A DNA stretch of 64,000 nt from Microvirga sp. Lineage in GTDB: Bacteria; Pseudomonadota; Alphaproteobacteria; Rhizobiales; Beijerinckiaceae. The DNA is taken from contig NZ_JACXAB010000008.1 of the NCBI RefSeq assembly GCF_014699075.1, positions 1-64,000 on the forward strand, given 5' to 3'. The stretch's first letter is position 1. Each line of letters begins with the position of its first letter. The translations under genes and the position numbers were made by a program. Shown piece by piece: positions 46,962 to 54,104 of this stretch. The notes below the pieces were generated by a model, which was not told the origin of the DNA, made no database searches, and saw only the letters and a list, made by a program, of their open reading frames with translations.

Positions 46962-47714
46962 GTGACGGATATCGAAACCCTGGCGAAGATGGATCGCCTC
47001 GTTTCTGCTGAGACCAACCCCAAGGCCCCCGCCCTCCGCCCCGTCGACGCCGCGACCCTCATCATCATCGACCGCAAACTAAAAGTCCCGAAAGTCCTCA
47101 TGGGCAAGCGTCACGCAGGGCTGAAATTCATGCCGGGCAAGTTCGTGTTTCCCGGTGGCCGCATCGAGGCCGGCGACCGCTCCATGACCGTGACGGGCGC
47201 GCTCCACCCCCGCGCCGAGCAGGCCCTCATGGCCCGGGTGACCCGCCCCTCGGCCCAGCGCTGCCGGGCACTTGCGCTCGCCGCCATCCGGGAAACCTTC
47301 GAGGAGACCGGCCTGATGCTCGGCACCAAGGAGTACGGCAGCCCGGAGCGTGCCCCCGCCGGCACCGCCTGGACGGCCTTTCAGGAGCGGGGCGTTCATC
47401 CGGATCTCGAAACCCTGCACTTCATCGGCCGGGCCATCACCCCACCGAAGCGGGTCAGGCGCTTCGACACCCGATTCTTCGCCGTGGACCGCACCGCCAT
47501 CGCCGATGAGGTCGAGGGGGTCATCGGACCGGAAGCCGAGCTTGTGGAGCTGGCCTGGGTGACCATCGATCAGGCCAAGGCCCTGGACCTGCCGCCCATC
47601 ACCACGGTGATCCTGGGCGAGCTGGAGGCCCGCATCGCGAACGGTTTCGCTCAACAGCTCCCGGTCCCCTTTTTCCACCAGCAGCGCGGCCGTTTCGTGC
47701 GGGAGTTGCTCTAG
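46962..47714 (+). CDS. NUDIX hydrolase with extended Nudix box
   Basis: A 250-residue protein. GKFVFPGGRIEAGDRSM and AAIRETFEETGLMLG are the two halves of a Nudix box, with EExxG metal residues intact, but they are separated by an insert of about 35 residues. This layout is known in the NUDT19-like branch, which acts on CoA derivatives; that role is only a guess here. The GTG at 46962 is preferred because GAGGA precedes it and the DUF983 stop is two bases upstream. Third gene of the rnr run. Confidence 0.87.
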   Translation: MTDIETLAKMDRLVSAETNPKAPALRPVDAATLIIIDRKLKVPKVLMGKRHAGLKFMPGKFVFPGGRIEAGDRSMTVTGALHPRAEQALMARVTRPSAQRCRALALAAIRETFEETGLMLGTKEYGSPERAPAGTAWTAFQERGVHPDLETLHFIGRAITPPKRVRRFDTRFFAVDRTAIADEVEGVIGPEAELVELAWVTIDQAKALDLPPITTVILGELEARIANGFAQQLPVPFFHQQRGRFVRELL

Positions 47715-47880
47715 GGTCTTCTGGGGAGGAATTGCACCTCGCGCTACCCCTCGCCCTTGACGGGCACGCGATAATCGGGCATGGGAACCGCACGATTTTC
47801 CGGCCGGGTTCGCCCGGCCTTTGCGTTTCGGCGATGCGTCAAAGCGAACCGAGCGCCTGAACCGAACGAAAGGTCCGACC

Positions 47881-48048
47881 ATGGCCAAAGCCGCAACGAT
47901 CAAAGTGAAGCTCGTCTCCACCGCCGACACGGGCTATTTCTACGTGACGAAGAAGAACTCGCGCACGATGACCGAGAAGATGAACTTCAAGAAGTACGAT
48001 CCGGTCGCGAAGAAGCACGTCGAGTTCAAAGAAGCCAAGATCAAGTAA
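47881..48048 (+). CDS. rpmG: 50S ribosomal protein L33
   Basis: A 55-residue ribosomal protein, [20 protein letters not shown] at the start and [12 protein letters not shown] at the end. It lacks the zinc-binding cysteines, as is normal for the alphaproteobacterial form. AAAGG precedes the ATG. It stands 166 bp after the NUDIX gene and has its own terminator. Confidence 0.96.
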   Translation: MAKAATIKVKLVSTADTGYFYVTKKNSRTMTEKMNFKKYDPVAKKHVEFKEAKIK

Positions 48049-48075
48049 TCGGCTTCTACAAAAACTGCTCAAGCA

Positions 48076-48107
48076 AAAACCGCCCTTTCGGGCGGTTTTT
48101 TCGTTTT
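48076..48107 (+). terminator. Rho-independent terminator of rpmG
   Basis: AAAAACCGCCC and GGGCGGTTTTT form a near-perfect stem around loop TTTC, followed by a T-rich tail, about 28 bases after the rpmG stop. Confidence 0.92.
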
Positions 48108-48146
48108 TGGAATAGGAGGCAGCTCAGCCGGGCTGCTCCCTCCTGA

Positions 48147-48725
48147 TTAGCGGCTAGAGCGGGTGTCTTCCCAGTGGCGAACCCGGTCCAGCTCGCGATA
48201 CTGACGAGCACGATTGTTAACTGACCCGGTGCTCACGACATCTCGGCGAATGACGCGCACGACACGATCACGGTTACGATCGCGGTACACGACCCGGGTG
48301 CGATAGCGCGGCTCGCGGTAGACGACTCGGGTCGCAACACGCGGCTCACGGTAGACCACACGGGTCTGGTAGACGGGAGCCGGCTGGTAGACGACGCGGG
48401 TTACCGGCGCCGAGTAATAGCCATAAGCCGGAGCGCTATAGGCCGGATAGGCCGCCGGGTACCCATAGCCGTAGCTGTAGGTGGAGCGATAGCCGTAGGC
48501 CGGATAAGACGCCGGGTAACCGTAGCCATAGCCCGGATAAGCATAGGACGGCGTGGCCGCTGCGGTGAGCAAACCGCCCAGGACAGCGCCGCCGATCAGG
48601 CCGGCGGCGACCGCGCCGCCGTTGTTCCAACCACCACGGTGATGGCGCCGGTACTGAGCGTCAGCCGTTCCGACGCTCCCGACTGTGATGATGGCAACAC
48701 CTGCCAGTAATGCGAACTTCTTCAT
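48147..48725 (-). CDS. Secreted Tyr/Gly/Arg-rich low-complexity protein
   Basis: A 192-residue protein with a clear signal peptide (MKKFALLAGVAIITVGSVGT then ADA). The mature part has a Gly/Ala hydrophobic stretch (AVAAGLIGGAVLGGLL) like a glycine-zipper, a YPAYGY-type tyrosine-rich region, and tandem TRVVYREPR-type repeats rich in Arg and Val. No enzyme motif was seen. Such proteins are common at the cell envelope of Rhizobiales. It has a 200-bp AT-richer upstream region and no operon partner. Confidence 0.8.
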   Translation of the reverse strand: MKKFALLAGVAIITVGSVGTADAQYRRHHRGGWNNGGAVAAGLIGGAVLGGLLTAAATPSYAYPGYGYGYPASYPAYGYRSTYSYGYGYPAAYPAYSAPAYGYYSAPVTRVVYQPAPVYQTRVVYREPRVATRVVYREPRYRTRVVYRDRNRDRVVRVIRRDVVSTGSVNNRARQYRELDRVRHWEDTRSSR

Positions 48726-48928
48726 GGTAAACCTCGTGAGAAGTGGCAAATACCCTTCAATGTAAAATCAATTCACAACTTGAGTTTTGGTTCACAGCTT
48801 AGCTGCCAAACCCTTGCCTTTCTTCGTTAAATCACGGTTTTCTGAAAATTTGTTCAGAATTGCTCCGCGTCTGAAGCAACCGAGGCCCTGAATTCACAAG
48901 CCGGTAGCCTCGCGCGGGGACGGACAGC

Positions 48929-49564
48929 TCATTGCGCATAGACCTGGGAGCGCGGAAAAATGGTGTTTCCGGCCACTACCTGGGCGATCACGCCTGCAAT
49001 CTTGTCGCCGCCCTTTGCGGAGGGCTCGATGGGATTGGCGTAGTCGTCCGGCTCATCGCAGATGAGGCGTAGGTCGATCAGGGGGAGCCGGCGGGCAAAG
49101 GCCTCGCGGGTGATAACGTCGTTGAAGATGGACAAGGCCGTCACCACCAGGCGCTGCTCCTGGGGATCGGGGAATCGGGCATCGTAGACCGTGCAGACAG
49201 CGGTCGGCAGACGCTGATCGAAGATGCGGTCCAGCATGGCACGGTAGTTGCGGGCGAAGTCGTCCTGCACGGCGGAGAATCTCCCGATCACTTCGGCCAC
49301 GGAGCTTGCCCCCTCGCGCAGGATCCCGCTGTGCCGCAGGGCATCGTTGCCACCGACGCTCACGACGAGATGGCTCGCGTCCGAGGGCAGCCGGGACAGC
49401 TGGCTCAGGACCCCGGTCGTCACGGCGCCGTCGACCGCGCAGAGCGTGGCCCTCCAGCCGCCTGTCAGCTTCGCTTGAACCTGCCTGATCACGTCGGGCT
49501 CGCCGCGCCGCACATAGGCCCCGTTGTCGAAGATGCTGTCGCCGAGCAGAACCACGTGGGTCAT
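48929..49564 (-). CDS. SGNH/GDSL-type hydrolase family protein
   Basis: A 211-residue protein. Block I is VVLLGDSIFDNG with the serine nucleophile, and block III is VVSVGGNDAL. The usual block V Asp-x-x-His is not evident; the matching region reads DDYANPIEPSAKGG, so either another residue serves or activity is altered. The substrate is unknown and no signal peptide is seen. Its ATG overlaps the stop of the upstream response-regulator gene by four bases (ATGA), suggesting coupled translation. Confidence 0.82.
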   Translation of the reverse strand: MTHVVLLGDSIFDNGAYVRRGEPDVIRQVQAKLTGGWRATLCAVDGAVTTGVLSQLSRLPSDASHLVVSVGGNDALRHSGILREGASSVAEVIGRFSAVQDDFARNYRAMLDRIFDQRLPTAVCTVYDARFPDPQEQRLVVTALSIFNDVITREAFARRLPLIDLRLICDEPDDYANPIEPSAKGGDKIAGVIAQVVAGNTIFPRSQVYAQ

Positions 49565-49941
49565 GAGCCTCTCCCCAGCAGCCGGTTCAGGGTTGGAACG
49601 AGGTGGGTGGTCACATACGGCTTGGCCACGAACTCGGCGCCCGGCGGCACGGGCCCCGAGGTGGCGTCGGAATGCCCTGACATCATCACCACAGCGAGGT
49701 CGGGCCAACGGTTGCGGGCCAAGCCTGCCAGTTCATGGCCGTCGATCCTGCCGGGAAGATGCGCATCGGTCACGAGGGCATGAACCGTGGACGAACTCTC
49801 AAGATGCTTCAGGGCCTCGTCCGAATCCGCGGCCTCCACGACGTCGAAGGACGCCTCCCGCAGATAACGGGCGGTGGCCTGCCGGATGGTCGGCTCCTCG
49901 TCTACCAGAACGATCACCGGAAATGGGTTTTGTGAAGGCAC
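49561..49941 (-). CDS. Single-domain response regulator
   Basis: A 126-residue receiver domain without an output domain. It shows VIVLVDEEPTIRQATARYL (acidic pocket, with D-E-E in place of the usual D-D/D-E), the phospho-acceptor aspartate in VTDAHLPGRIDG, the S/T position in MMSGHSD and the lysine in FVAKPY. GTG at 49941 is chosen over a TTG at 49983. It is divergent from a gene with an EcfG-type promoter and coupled to an SGNH hydrolase gene. No kinase is next to it. Confidence 0.82.
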   Translation of the reverse strand: MPSQNPFPVIVLVDEEPTIRQATARYLREASFDVVEAADSDEALKHLESSSTVHALVTDAHLPGRIDGHELAGLARNRWPDLAVVMMSGHSDATSGPVPPGAEFVAKPYVTTHLVPTLNRLLGRGS

Positions 49942-50031
49942 CTGCCCGTTCCCTGGTTCCAAGAAGAGAGCGTGCCGCGACAACTGAGGCGGAGCCGCCC
50001 TTGTTCCGGTGCAGCCTCTGCTCGCGCTTCC

Positions 50032-50057
50032 GGAACGGGGTGTCGCATGCGGACGTT
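50032..50057 (+). promoter_or_regulatory. EcfG-type (general stress) promoter
   Basis: GGAAC at 50032-50036 and CGTT at 50054-50057 with a 17-base spacer match the alphaproteobacterial GGAAC-N16/17-CGTT consensus. The expected start of transcription is about 30 bases before the ATG of the next gene. Confidence 0.75.
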
Positions 50058-50093
50058 GATCCTATGTCCATAGTCGGGACGAGGAGAGATCAG

Positions 50094-50354
50094 ATGTTTG
50101 AGACGCTCAAGGTATCCCTGCTGACCATGATGCTGACGGTCTGGAGCACCATTGCCATGGCCCAGACCTCCCCGGGCGGAACGCCTGGCACACCGGGCGG
50201 TGGAACGACCTCGCCTTCGGGAACGACCACGAGTGCCAATCCCGGCGGCGCCGCAGGCGAAGGCATGGACTGGGTCTGGATCATCGTGGCGGTCGTCGTG
50301 ATCGCGGCCCTGCTGTTTTATTTCCTCGGCCGCGGCCGCAGCACGCGGGTCTAA
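50094..50354 (+). CDS. Small exported single-span membrane protein
   Basis: An 86-residue protein with an N-terminal signal sequence (LKVSLLTMMLTVWSTIAMAQ), a Gly/Thr/Pro/Ser-rich linker of about 35 residues, and a C-terminal membrane helix (WVWIIVAVVVIAALLFYFLG) ending in RGRSTRV. GAGGAG precedes the ATG. The family is not recognised. The EcfG-type promoter directly upstream suggests induction in general stress. Confidence 0.75.
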   Translation: MFETLKVSLLTMMLTVWSTIAMAQTSPGGTPGTPGGGTTSPSGTTTSANPGGAAGEGMDWVWIIVAVVVIAALLFYFLGRGRSTRV

Positions 50355-50373
50355 CAGCGCGCATTCAGCATGT

Positions 50374-50640
50374 TCAGGCTGGCGGCGTGGCGTCGCCGGC
50401 CTGAAAGAACGGCCGGAAGTTCTCCAGCCAGGATGCAAGCCACAATTCGAGGGCTGTCCGGGCGGCCTGCTCCGTCGGACCATAGCCCCATACGTCTTCC
50501 TGCAGGGGCGTCGACCAGATCCAGAACCGGTTGCTGCCGTCATAGGCCACGCTGCCGACCTCGACGGCCCCGACGAATCCGACATGGCGGTTGAGCGGGA
50601 CGCCGGCTACCTGATCCTGCCGCCATTCGATCCTGCTCAT
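50374..50640 (-). CDS. Conserved hypothetical protein, 88 residues
   Basis: A soluble protein with many aromatic residues (RFWIWSTPLQEDVWGYGPT, ALELWLASWLENFRPFF). I do not recognise a named domain. The coding frame is supported by a clean ATG start, composition like its neighbours, and a fit between two plus-strand genes. It ends 20 bases from the convergent small membrane protein gene. Confidence 0.65.
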   Translation of the reverse strand: MSRIEWRQDQVAGVPLNRHVGFVGAVEVGSVAYDGSNRFWIWSTPLQEDVWGYGPTEQAARTALELWLASWLENFRPFFQAGDATPPA

Positions 50641-50713
50641 GGGCCGCCGTGTCCTCTCGCCGAAGTCTGGCGAAGTAGAGCGAGCCGGTGCTCACACAAG
50701 GCCGAGACCTCAC

Positions 50714-50738
50714 GGAACAGGCATGCGCCTTCGACGTT
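50714..50738 (+). promoter_or_regulatory. EcfG-type (general stress) promoter
   Basis: GGAAC at 50714-50718 and CGTT at 50735-50738 are separated by 16 bases, an exact match to the consensus. It lies 28 bases before the ATG of the 36-residue membrane peptide and would drive that gene and probably the glutaredoxin-like and SPW genes behind it. Confidence 0.75.
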
Positions 50739-50766
50739 GGCGAACTGACCCCGAGGGAGAGCTCCG

Positions 50767-50877
50767 ATGGAAGGCGGCGCCATCTGGCTGATGACGATCG
50801 GCACGATCATTGTGCTGTCCGGCCTCATCGTCGGTGTCGCCACCCTGCTCCGCCGGCGCCGTCGCTCCCTCAAGTAA
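50767..50877 (+). CDS. 36-residue single-span membrane microprotein
   Basis: ATG to TAA gives MEGGAIWLMTIGTIIVLSGL then IVGVATLLRRRRRSLK: one membrane helix followed by a strongly basic tail, so the C-terminus is expected in the cytoplasm. GAGGGAGAG stands about six bases upstream of the ATG. It has an EcfG-type promoter immediately before it and a redox gene 22 bases after it. Too short for most gene finders; function unknown. Confidence 0.65.
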   Translation: MEGGAIWLMTIGTIIVLSGLIVGVATLLRRRRRSLK

Positions 50878-50899
50878 CAGCTTCCGAAAGGACCGCATC

Positions 50900-51163
50900 T
50901 TGAAGCTCGAACTCATTCACAAATGGGCCTGCCCCTATTCGGCCCGCGTGCGCGACTTCATCGAAGAGCGCGGCCTGCAGGACCGGATCGCGTACCTGGA
51001 GGTCAACGAGACGGAGGGCGCGAAGGACAGGCTTACGCAGCTGACCGGAAAGACCCAGGTGCCCTGCCTGGTTACCGATGGAGAGCCGATCCTGGAGAGC
51101 CGTGACATCATCCAGTGGCTCGAGCAGAACCTCGGCGATGCGCAGGGCGCGGCACAGGCCTGA
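50900..51163 (+). CDS. Glutaredoxin-like / GST N-terminal domain protein
   Basis: An 87-residue thioredoxin-fold protein. It opens LKLELIHKWACPYSARVRDF, with the CPYS redox motif at about residues 11-14, and has the cis-proline in KTQVPCLVTDGEPILESRDI, which binds glutathione. Only the N-terminal GST domain is present. TTG at 50900 is chosen with AAGGA upstream. It is second in the EcfG-promoted run and is likely a stress redox protein; that role is inference. Confidence 0.82.
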   Translation: MKLELIHKWACPYSARVRDFIEERGLQDRIAYLEVNETEGAKDRLTQLTGKTQVPCLVTDGEPILESRDIIQWLEQNLGDAQGAAQA

Positions 51164-51173
51164 GAACACCACC

Positions 51174-51548
51174 ATGCGTTTTCTTCCTACCCGCGTTCAC
51201 GGCGTGATCGACTACCTCTGGGGCATCGCGCTCATGGCAAGCCCTTGGCTCTTCGGCTTTGCCGATGTACCTGCCGCCACTTGGGTGACCATCGTGTTCG
51301 GCGCGGGAGCGATCCTGTATTCCGCGTTCACAGCTTACGAACTCGGTGTGTTGAAAATCCTGCCGATGCCCATCCATCTGATCCTAGACGGGCTCGGCGG
51401 GATCGTCCTGGCAGCCTCCCCGTTCCTGTTCGGCTTCGCTGATCAAGTGCTCTGGCCGCATGTTCTCTTTGGCCTGTTCTCCGTCGTGGCGTGCTTTGTC
51501 ACACGTCTCGAACCGATCCTGACGACAGGCCGCAGGGAACCGGCCTGA
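51174..51548 (+). CDS. SPW-repeat membrane protein
   Basis: A 124-residue protein with four membrane helices arranged as two similar halves. Each half has the SPW-type motif: ALMASPWLFGFAD and VLAASPFLFGFAD. SPW proteins are found in bacteria and archaea and are of unknown function. The gene starts ten bases after the redox gene and is probably in the same stress transcript. Confidence 0.85.
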   Translation: MRFLPTRVHGVIDYLWGIALMASPWLFGFADVPAATWVTIVFGAGAILYSAFTAYELGVLKILPMPIHLILDGLGGIVLAASPFLFGFADQVLWPHVLFGLFSVVACFVTRLEPILTTGRREPA

Positions 51549-51618
51549 ATACCCAGAAAGCTTCGTTGACGGCCCCGCCGGTGAGGCGCAGCATCATGGC
51601 GCCACAAGGGAGGCAGCC

Positions 51619-51801
51619 ATGTTCGAGAGCATCGTCCAGGCGAGTGAGGCCCATCGCGAAAGCGCCCACCGGATGGTGGGCTCCCTCAGGATGGCCCTGA
51701 AGGGCTGCCCTGAATGTGGGACAGCGGAGATGATCGCATCGCCCAGCCTCGGCATCTGCGACGATTGCGGATCAAGCCTTGTGGTCCTGCCGCGCGAATA
51801 G
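51619..51801 (+). CDS. Small zinc-ribbon protein, 60 residues
   Basis: A short helix-rich start (ESIVQASEAHRESAHRMVGS) is followed by a CxxC...CxxC ribbon: GCPECGTAEMI and ICDDCGSSLVVL. GGGAGG precedes the ATG. Such ribbons usually bind zinc; partner unknown. It stands 70 bases after the SPW gene and 75 before the FUSC gene. Confidence 0.72.
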   Translation: MFESIVQASEAHRESAHRMVGSLRMALKGCPECGTAEMIASPSLGICDDCGSSLVVLPRE

Positions 51802-51839
51802 GATTCTCCTGCCCGGCGCCATTCCCGTAGCCGATCCTG

Positions 51840-51864
51840 CGAACCACCCTCTATGCTCCGCGTT
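51840..51864 (+). promoter_or_regulatory. Near-consensus EcfG-type promoter
   Basis: CGAAC at 51840-51844 and CGTT at 51861-51864 with a 16-base spacer differ from the general-stress consensus by one base. It lies 11 bases before the ATG of the FUSC gene, so a leader would be very short; weaker than the other three sites. Confidence 0.4.
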
Positions 51865-51875
51865 CGGAGAATCGC

Positions 51876-52997
51876 ATGGCATTGTCGGGGTGGATCGAGC
51901 GAGCGATTGAGCGCATCGTCACGCGAGGTGCGGAGCTGAGGCTTGCGCTACGTGTCACCATTGCGGGCGTCCTTGCCTATGCGGTCACACGCTTCTTCGA
52001 CATGCCGCAGGGCTATTGGGCGGTCATCACCGCCGTCGTCGTCATGCAGGCGAGCGTCGGCGGCTCCCTCAAGGCTGCCGTGGAGCGGTTCAGCGGCACG
52101 CTTGCGGGCGCCGTTTATGGCGCCGCGATCGCTGCCTTCATCCCGCATGACACGGCCGTCACCCTCGGGATCAGCATCATCGTGGCGCTGTTCCCGCTGG
52201 CGCTGCTTGCGGCCGTCAAGCCGGCCTTCCGGGTGGCGCCGATCACGTCGCTGATCATGCTGCTGCCGCCCACGGGGCAGGCCATCGGCCCCCTTGCCTC
52301 CGCCATCGACCGGGTGTTGGAGATCACGCTCGGCAACGTCGTCGGCGTGCTCGTTGCCGTGTTCGTTCTCCCGGCGCGGGCCCATACCCTGATGACGGAA
52401 GCGGCCGCCAAGGTCGTGTCGCTCAACGCGGACCTTGTCTCCGTGTTCATCGACGAGCTGACCGCCGGAGCGGCAGGTCGCTCAGCCCTGCAGAAGATCC
52501 ATCCGCAAATCCGCTCCGCCCTGAAGAAGGCGGAAGCCGCCGCCGAGGAAGCGGCGCGTGAGCGGCGGACCCACCTCACCGAGGCCCCCGATCCCGAGCC
52601 GCTCATTCGCACGCTCTACCGGGTGCGTCATTACCTCGTGATGATCGGCCGCGCGGCCTCGAGCCCCCTGCCCGCTCCGGTGCTGGACAGGCTCAGGCCC
52701 TCGCTCACGATGCTGCATCGGGCCACGCGCGCGTTGCTCCTGAATCTGGCTGATGCGCTGCGACACCACACGAAGCCGCCGGACGCGGAGGCCTTCCGCG
52801 GCGCTTTGGACGCTTTCACAAGAGATGCGGACGCGCTGCGCACCGATGCGATCATCCGCGAACTCCCCGCACAGGCGTTCGGGCAGGTCTTCGCCCTGGG
52901 TTTTGCCTTCGAGCAGTTCCAAAAGAACCTCGGCGATCTGCTCGCCCGCACCGACGAACTCGCTGCGGAGCGCACCAGAGCGCCTTCAGGGAGTTGA
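51876..52997 (+). CDS. FUSC-family inner-membrane protein
   Basis: A 373-residue protein. The N-terminal 170 residues hold about six membrane helices with FFDMPQGYWAVITAVVVMQA and RFSGTLAGAVYGAAIAAF, typical of the FUSC/aromatic acid exporter (YccS/AaeB-like) fold. The remainder is a long, helical cytoplasmic domain with KKAEAAAEEAARERR. It is shorter than full-length AaeB. Export of aromatic acids is possible but not shown. It ends one base before the next gene. Confidence 0.84.
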   Translation: MALSGWIERAIERIVTRGAELRLALRVTIAGVLAYAVTRFFDMPQGYWAVITAVVVMQASVGGSLKAAVERFSGTLAGAVYGAAIAAFIPHDTAVTLGISIIVALFPLALLAAVKPAFRVAPITSLIMLLPPTGQAIGPLASAIDRVLEITLGNVVGVLVAVFVLPARAHTLMTEAAAKVVSLNADLVSVFIDELTAGAAGRSALQKIHPQIRSALKKAEAAAEEAARERRTHLTEAPDPEPLIRTLYRVRHYLVMIGRAASSPLPAPVLDRLRPSLTMLHRATRALLLNLADALRHHTKPPDAEAFRGALDAFTRDADALRTDAIIRELPAQAFGQVFALGFAFEQFQKNLGDLLARTDELAAERTRAPSGS

Positions 52998-52998
52998 C

Positions 52999-53850
52999 GT
53001 GCCTGTGGCTCGAACATCCAGCTCAGCACCGATGTGGCTTCTCACCCTCGTTCTCGGCATCGCCCTGCTTTATGCGGGCCTCGTGCTTGTGACGGCCCTG
53101 TTCCAGACCAGGATGCTGTTCCCGGCGCAGATGGCGGCCGCCAACAGACCGCCGTTGCCGCCGTCCGCTGAGCGGCTTGAACTGACCACGCCCGACGGCG
53201 ATCGGCTCATCGGCGCGCGGCTTGGAAAGGAGTCCGACGAGAGGCCTCTTCTGCTCGGCTTCGGCGGCAATGCCTGGAACGCGGATGCCGTCGCGCTCAC
53301 CCTGCATGGCCTCTTTCCCGATCATGAGGTGATCGCCTTTCATTATCGCGGCTATCCGCCGAGCAGCGGAGAGCCCAGCGCGAAGGCGGTATTCGCGGAT
53401 GCGTTGACGATCTTCGATCACCTGCAGCAGCAGCGCCCTCGAAAGGTGGTTGCCGTCGGCTTCAGCATCGGCAGCGGTGTGGCGGCCAACCTGGTGCACC
53501 ACCGGGAACTCGCTGGCCTGATCCTCGTCACGCCGTTCGACTCGCTGAAAGCTCTGGCGCGGGAGCATTTCTCCTGGGCACCGACAGGCCTTCTCCTGCG
53601 GCATCACATGCCGACCATCGATCTGGTGAAAGATCGGCCAACACCCACGGCGCTGATCGTCGCAGGCCGCGACACCATCGTGCCGGCGCGTCGAAGCGAG
53701 CCCCTGCGGAGCGTCATCACCAATCTCGTTCTCGACCACACGATTGCGGATGCGGGGCACAACGATCTTTACCAGCACCCGGCTTTTGTTGCGGCCATGC
53801 GTGAGGCGGTGGCGGAGATTGAAAAGCTTGCGCCGCAGAAGCTTCGGTAA
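52999..53850 (+). CDS. Membrane-anchored alpha/beta hydrolase
   Basis: A 283-residue protein. An N-terminal helix (WLLTLVLGIALLYAGLVLVT) anchors it, followed by an alpha/beta hydrolase domain of the BEM46/YfhR type: FGGNAWNADAV, the nucleophile elbow VGFSIGSGVAANL, the aspartate in VAGRDTIVP and the histidine in ADAGHNDLYQH. GTG at 52999 is chosen, with GGGAG upstream and the FUSC stop two bases before. Substrate unknown. Confidence 0.86.
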   Translation: MPVARTSSSAPMWLLTLVLGIALLYAGLVLVTALFQTRMLFPAQMAAANRPPLPPSAERLELTTPDGDRLIGARLGKESDERPLLLGFGGNAWNADAVALTLHGLFPDHEVIAFHYRGYPPSSGEPSAKAVFADALTIFDHLQQQRPRKVVAVGFSIGSGVAANLVHHRELAGLILVTPFDSLKALAREHFSWAPTGLLLRHHMPTIDLVKDRPTPTALIVAGRDTIVPARRSEPLRSVITNLVLDHTIADAGHNDLYQHPAFVAAMREAVAEIEKLAPQKLR

Positions 53851-53864
53851 AGCTGTTTCTCATA

Positions 53865-54092
53865 CGTCATGGCCGGACTTGTTCCCGCCATCCACGTCTT
53901 GTGCATTTTTCCAACCTCATCCTGAGGAGGCGCGAAGCGCCGTCTCGAAGGAGCTTCCAGAGAGCACTGGATCCTCCTTCGAGACGCAGACTACGTCTGC
54001 TCCTCAGGATGAGGCCGGAGGAAGACTTGCCGCGAAAAGACCTGGATACCCGGGACTGATCCCCGGATTATGTCCGGGGACGTGCATGACGG
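53865..54092. repeat. Composite palindromic repeat: type II element inside type I
   Basis: Outer type I pieces are CGTCATGGCCGGACTTGTTC (from 53865) and CCCCGGATTATGTCCGGGG ending GCATGACG (to 54092). Inside, 53915-54014 is a full type II element (CCTCATCCTGAGGAGG ... GTCTCGAAGGAGC ... TCCTTCGAGACGC ... CTCCTCAGGATGAGG). It repeats the nesting at 13353-13564. No gene was seen in 53851-54104. Confidence 0.82.
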
Positions 54093-54104
54093 CGAGGAAT
54101 TGTC

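Noticed and set aside
51536-51567. GGAAC ... CGTT before the zinc-ribbon gene
   Set aside because: The spacer is 23 bases, too long for an EcfG promoter.
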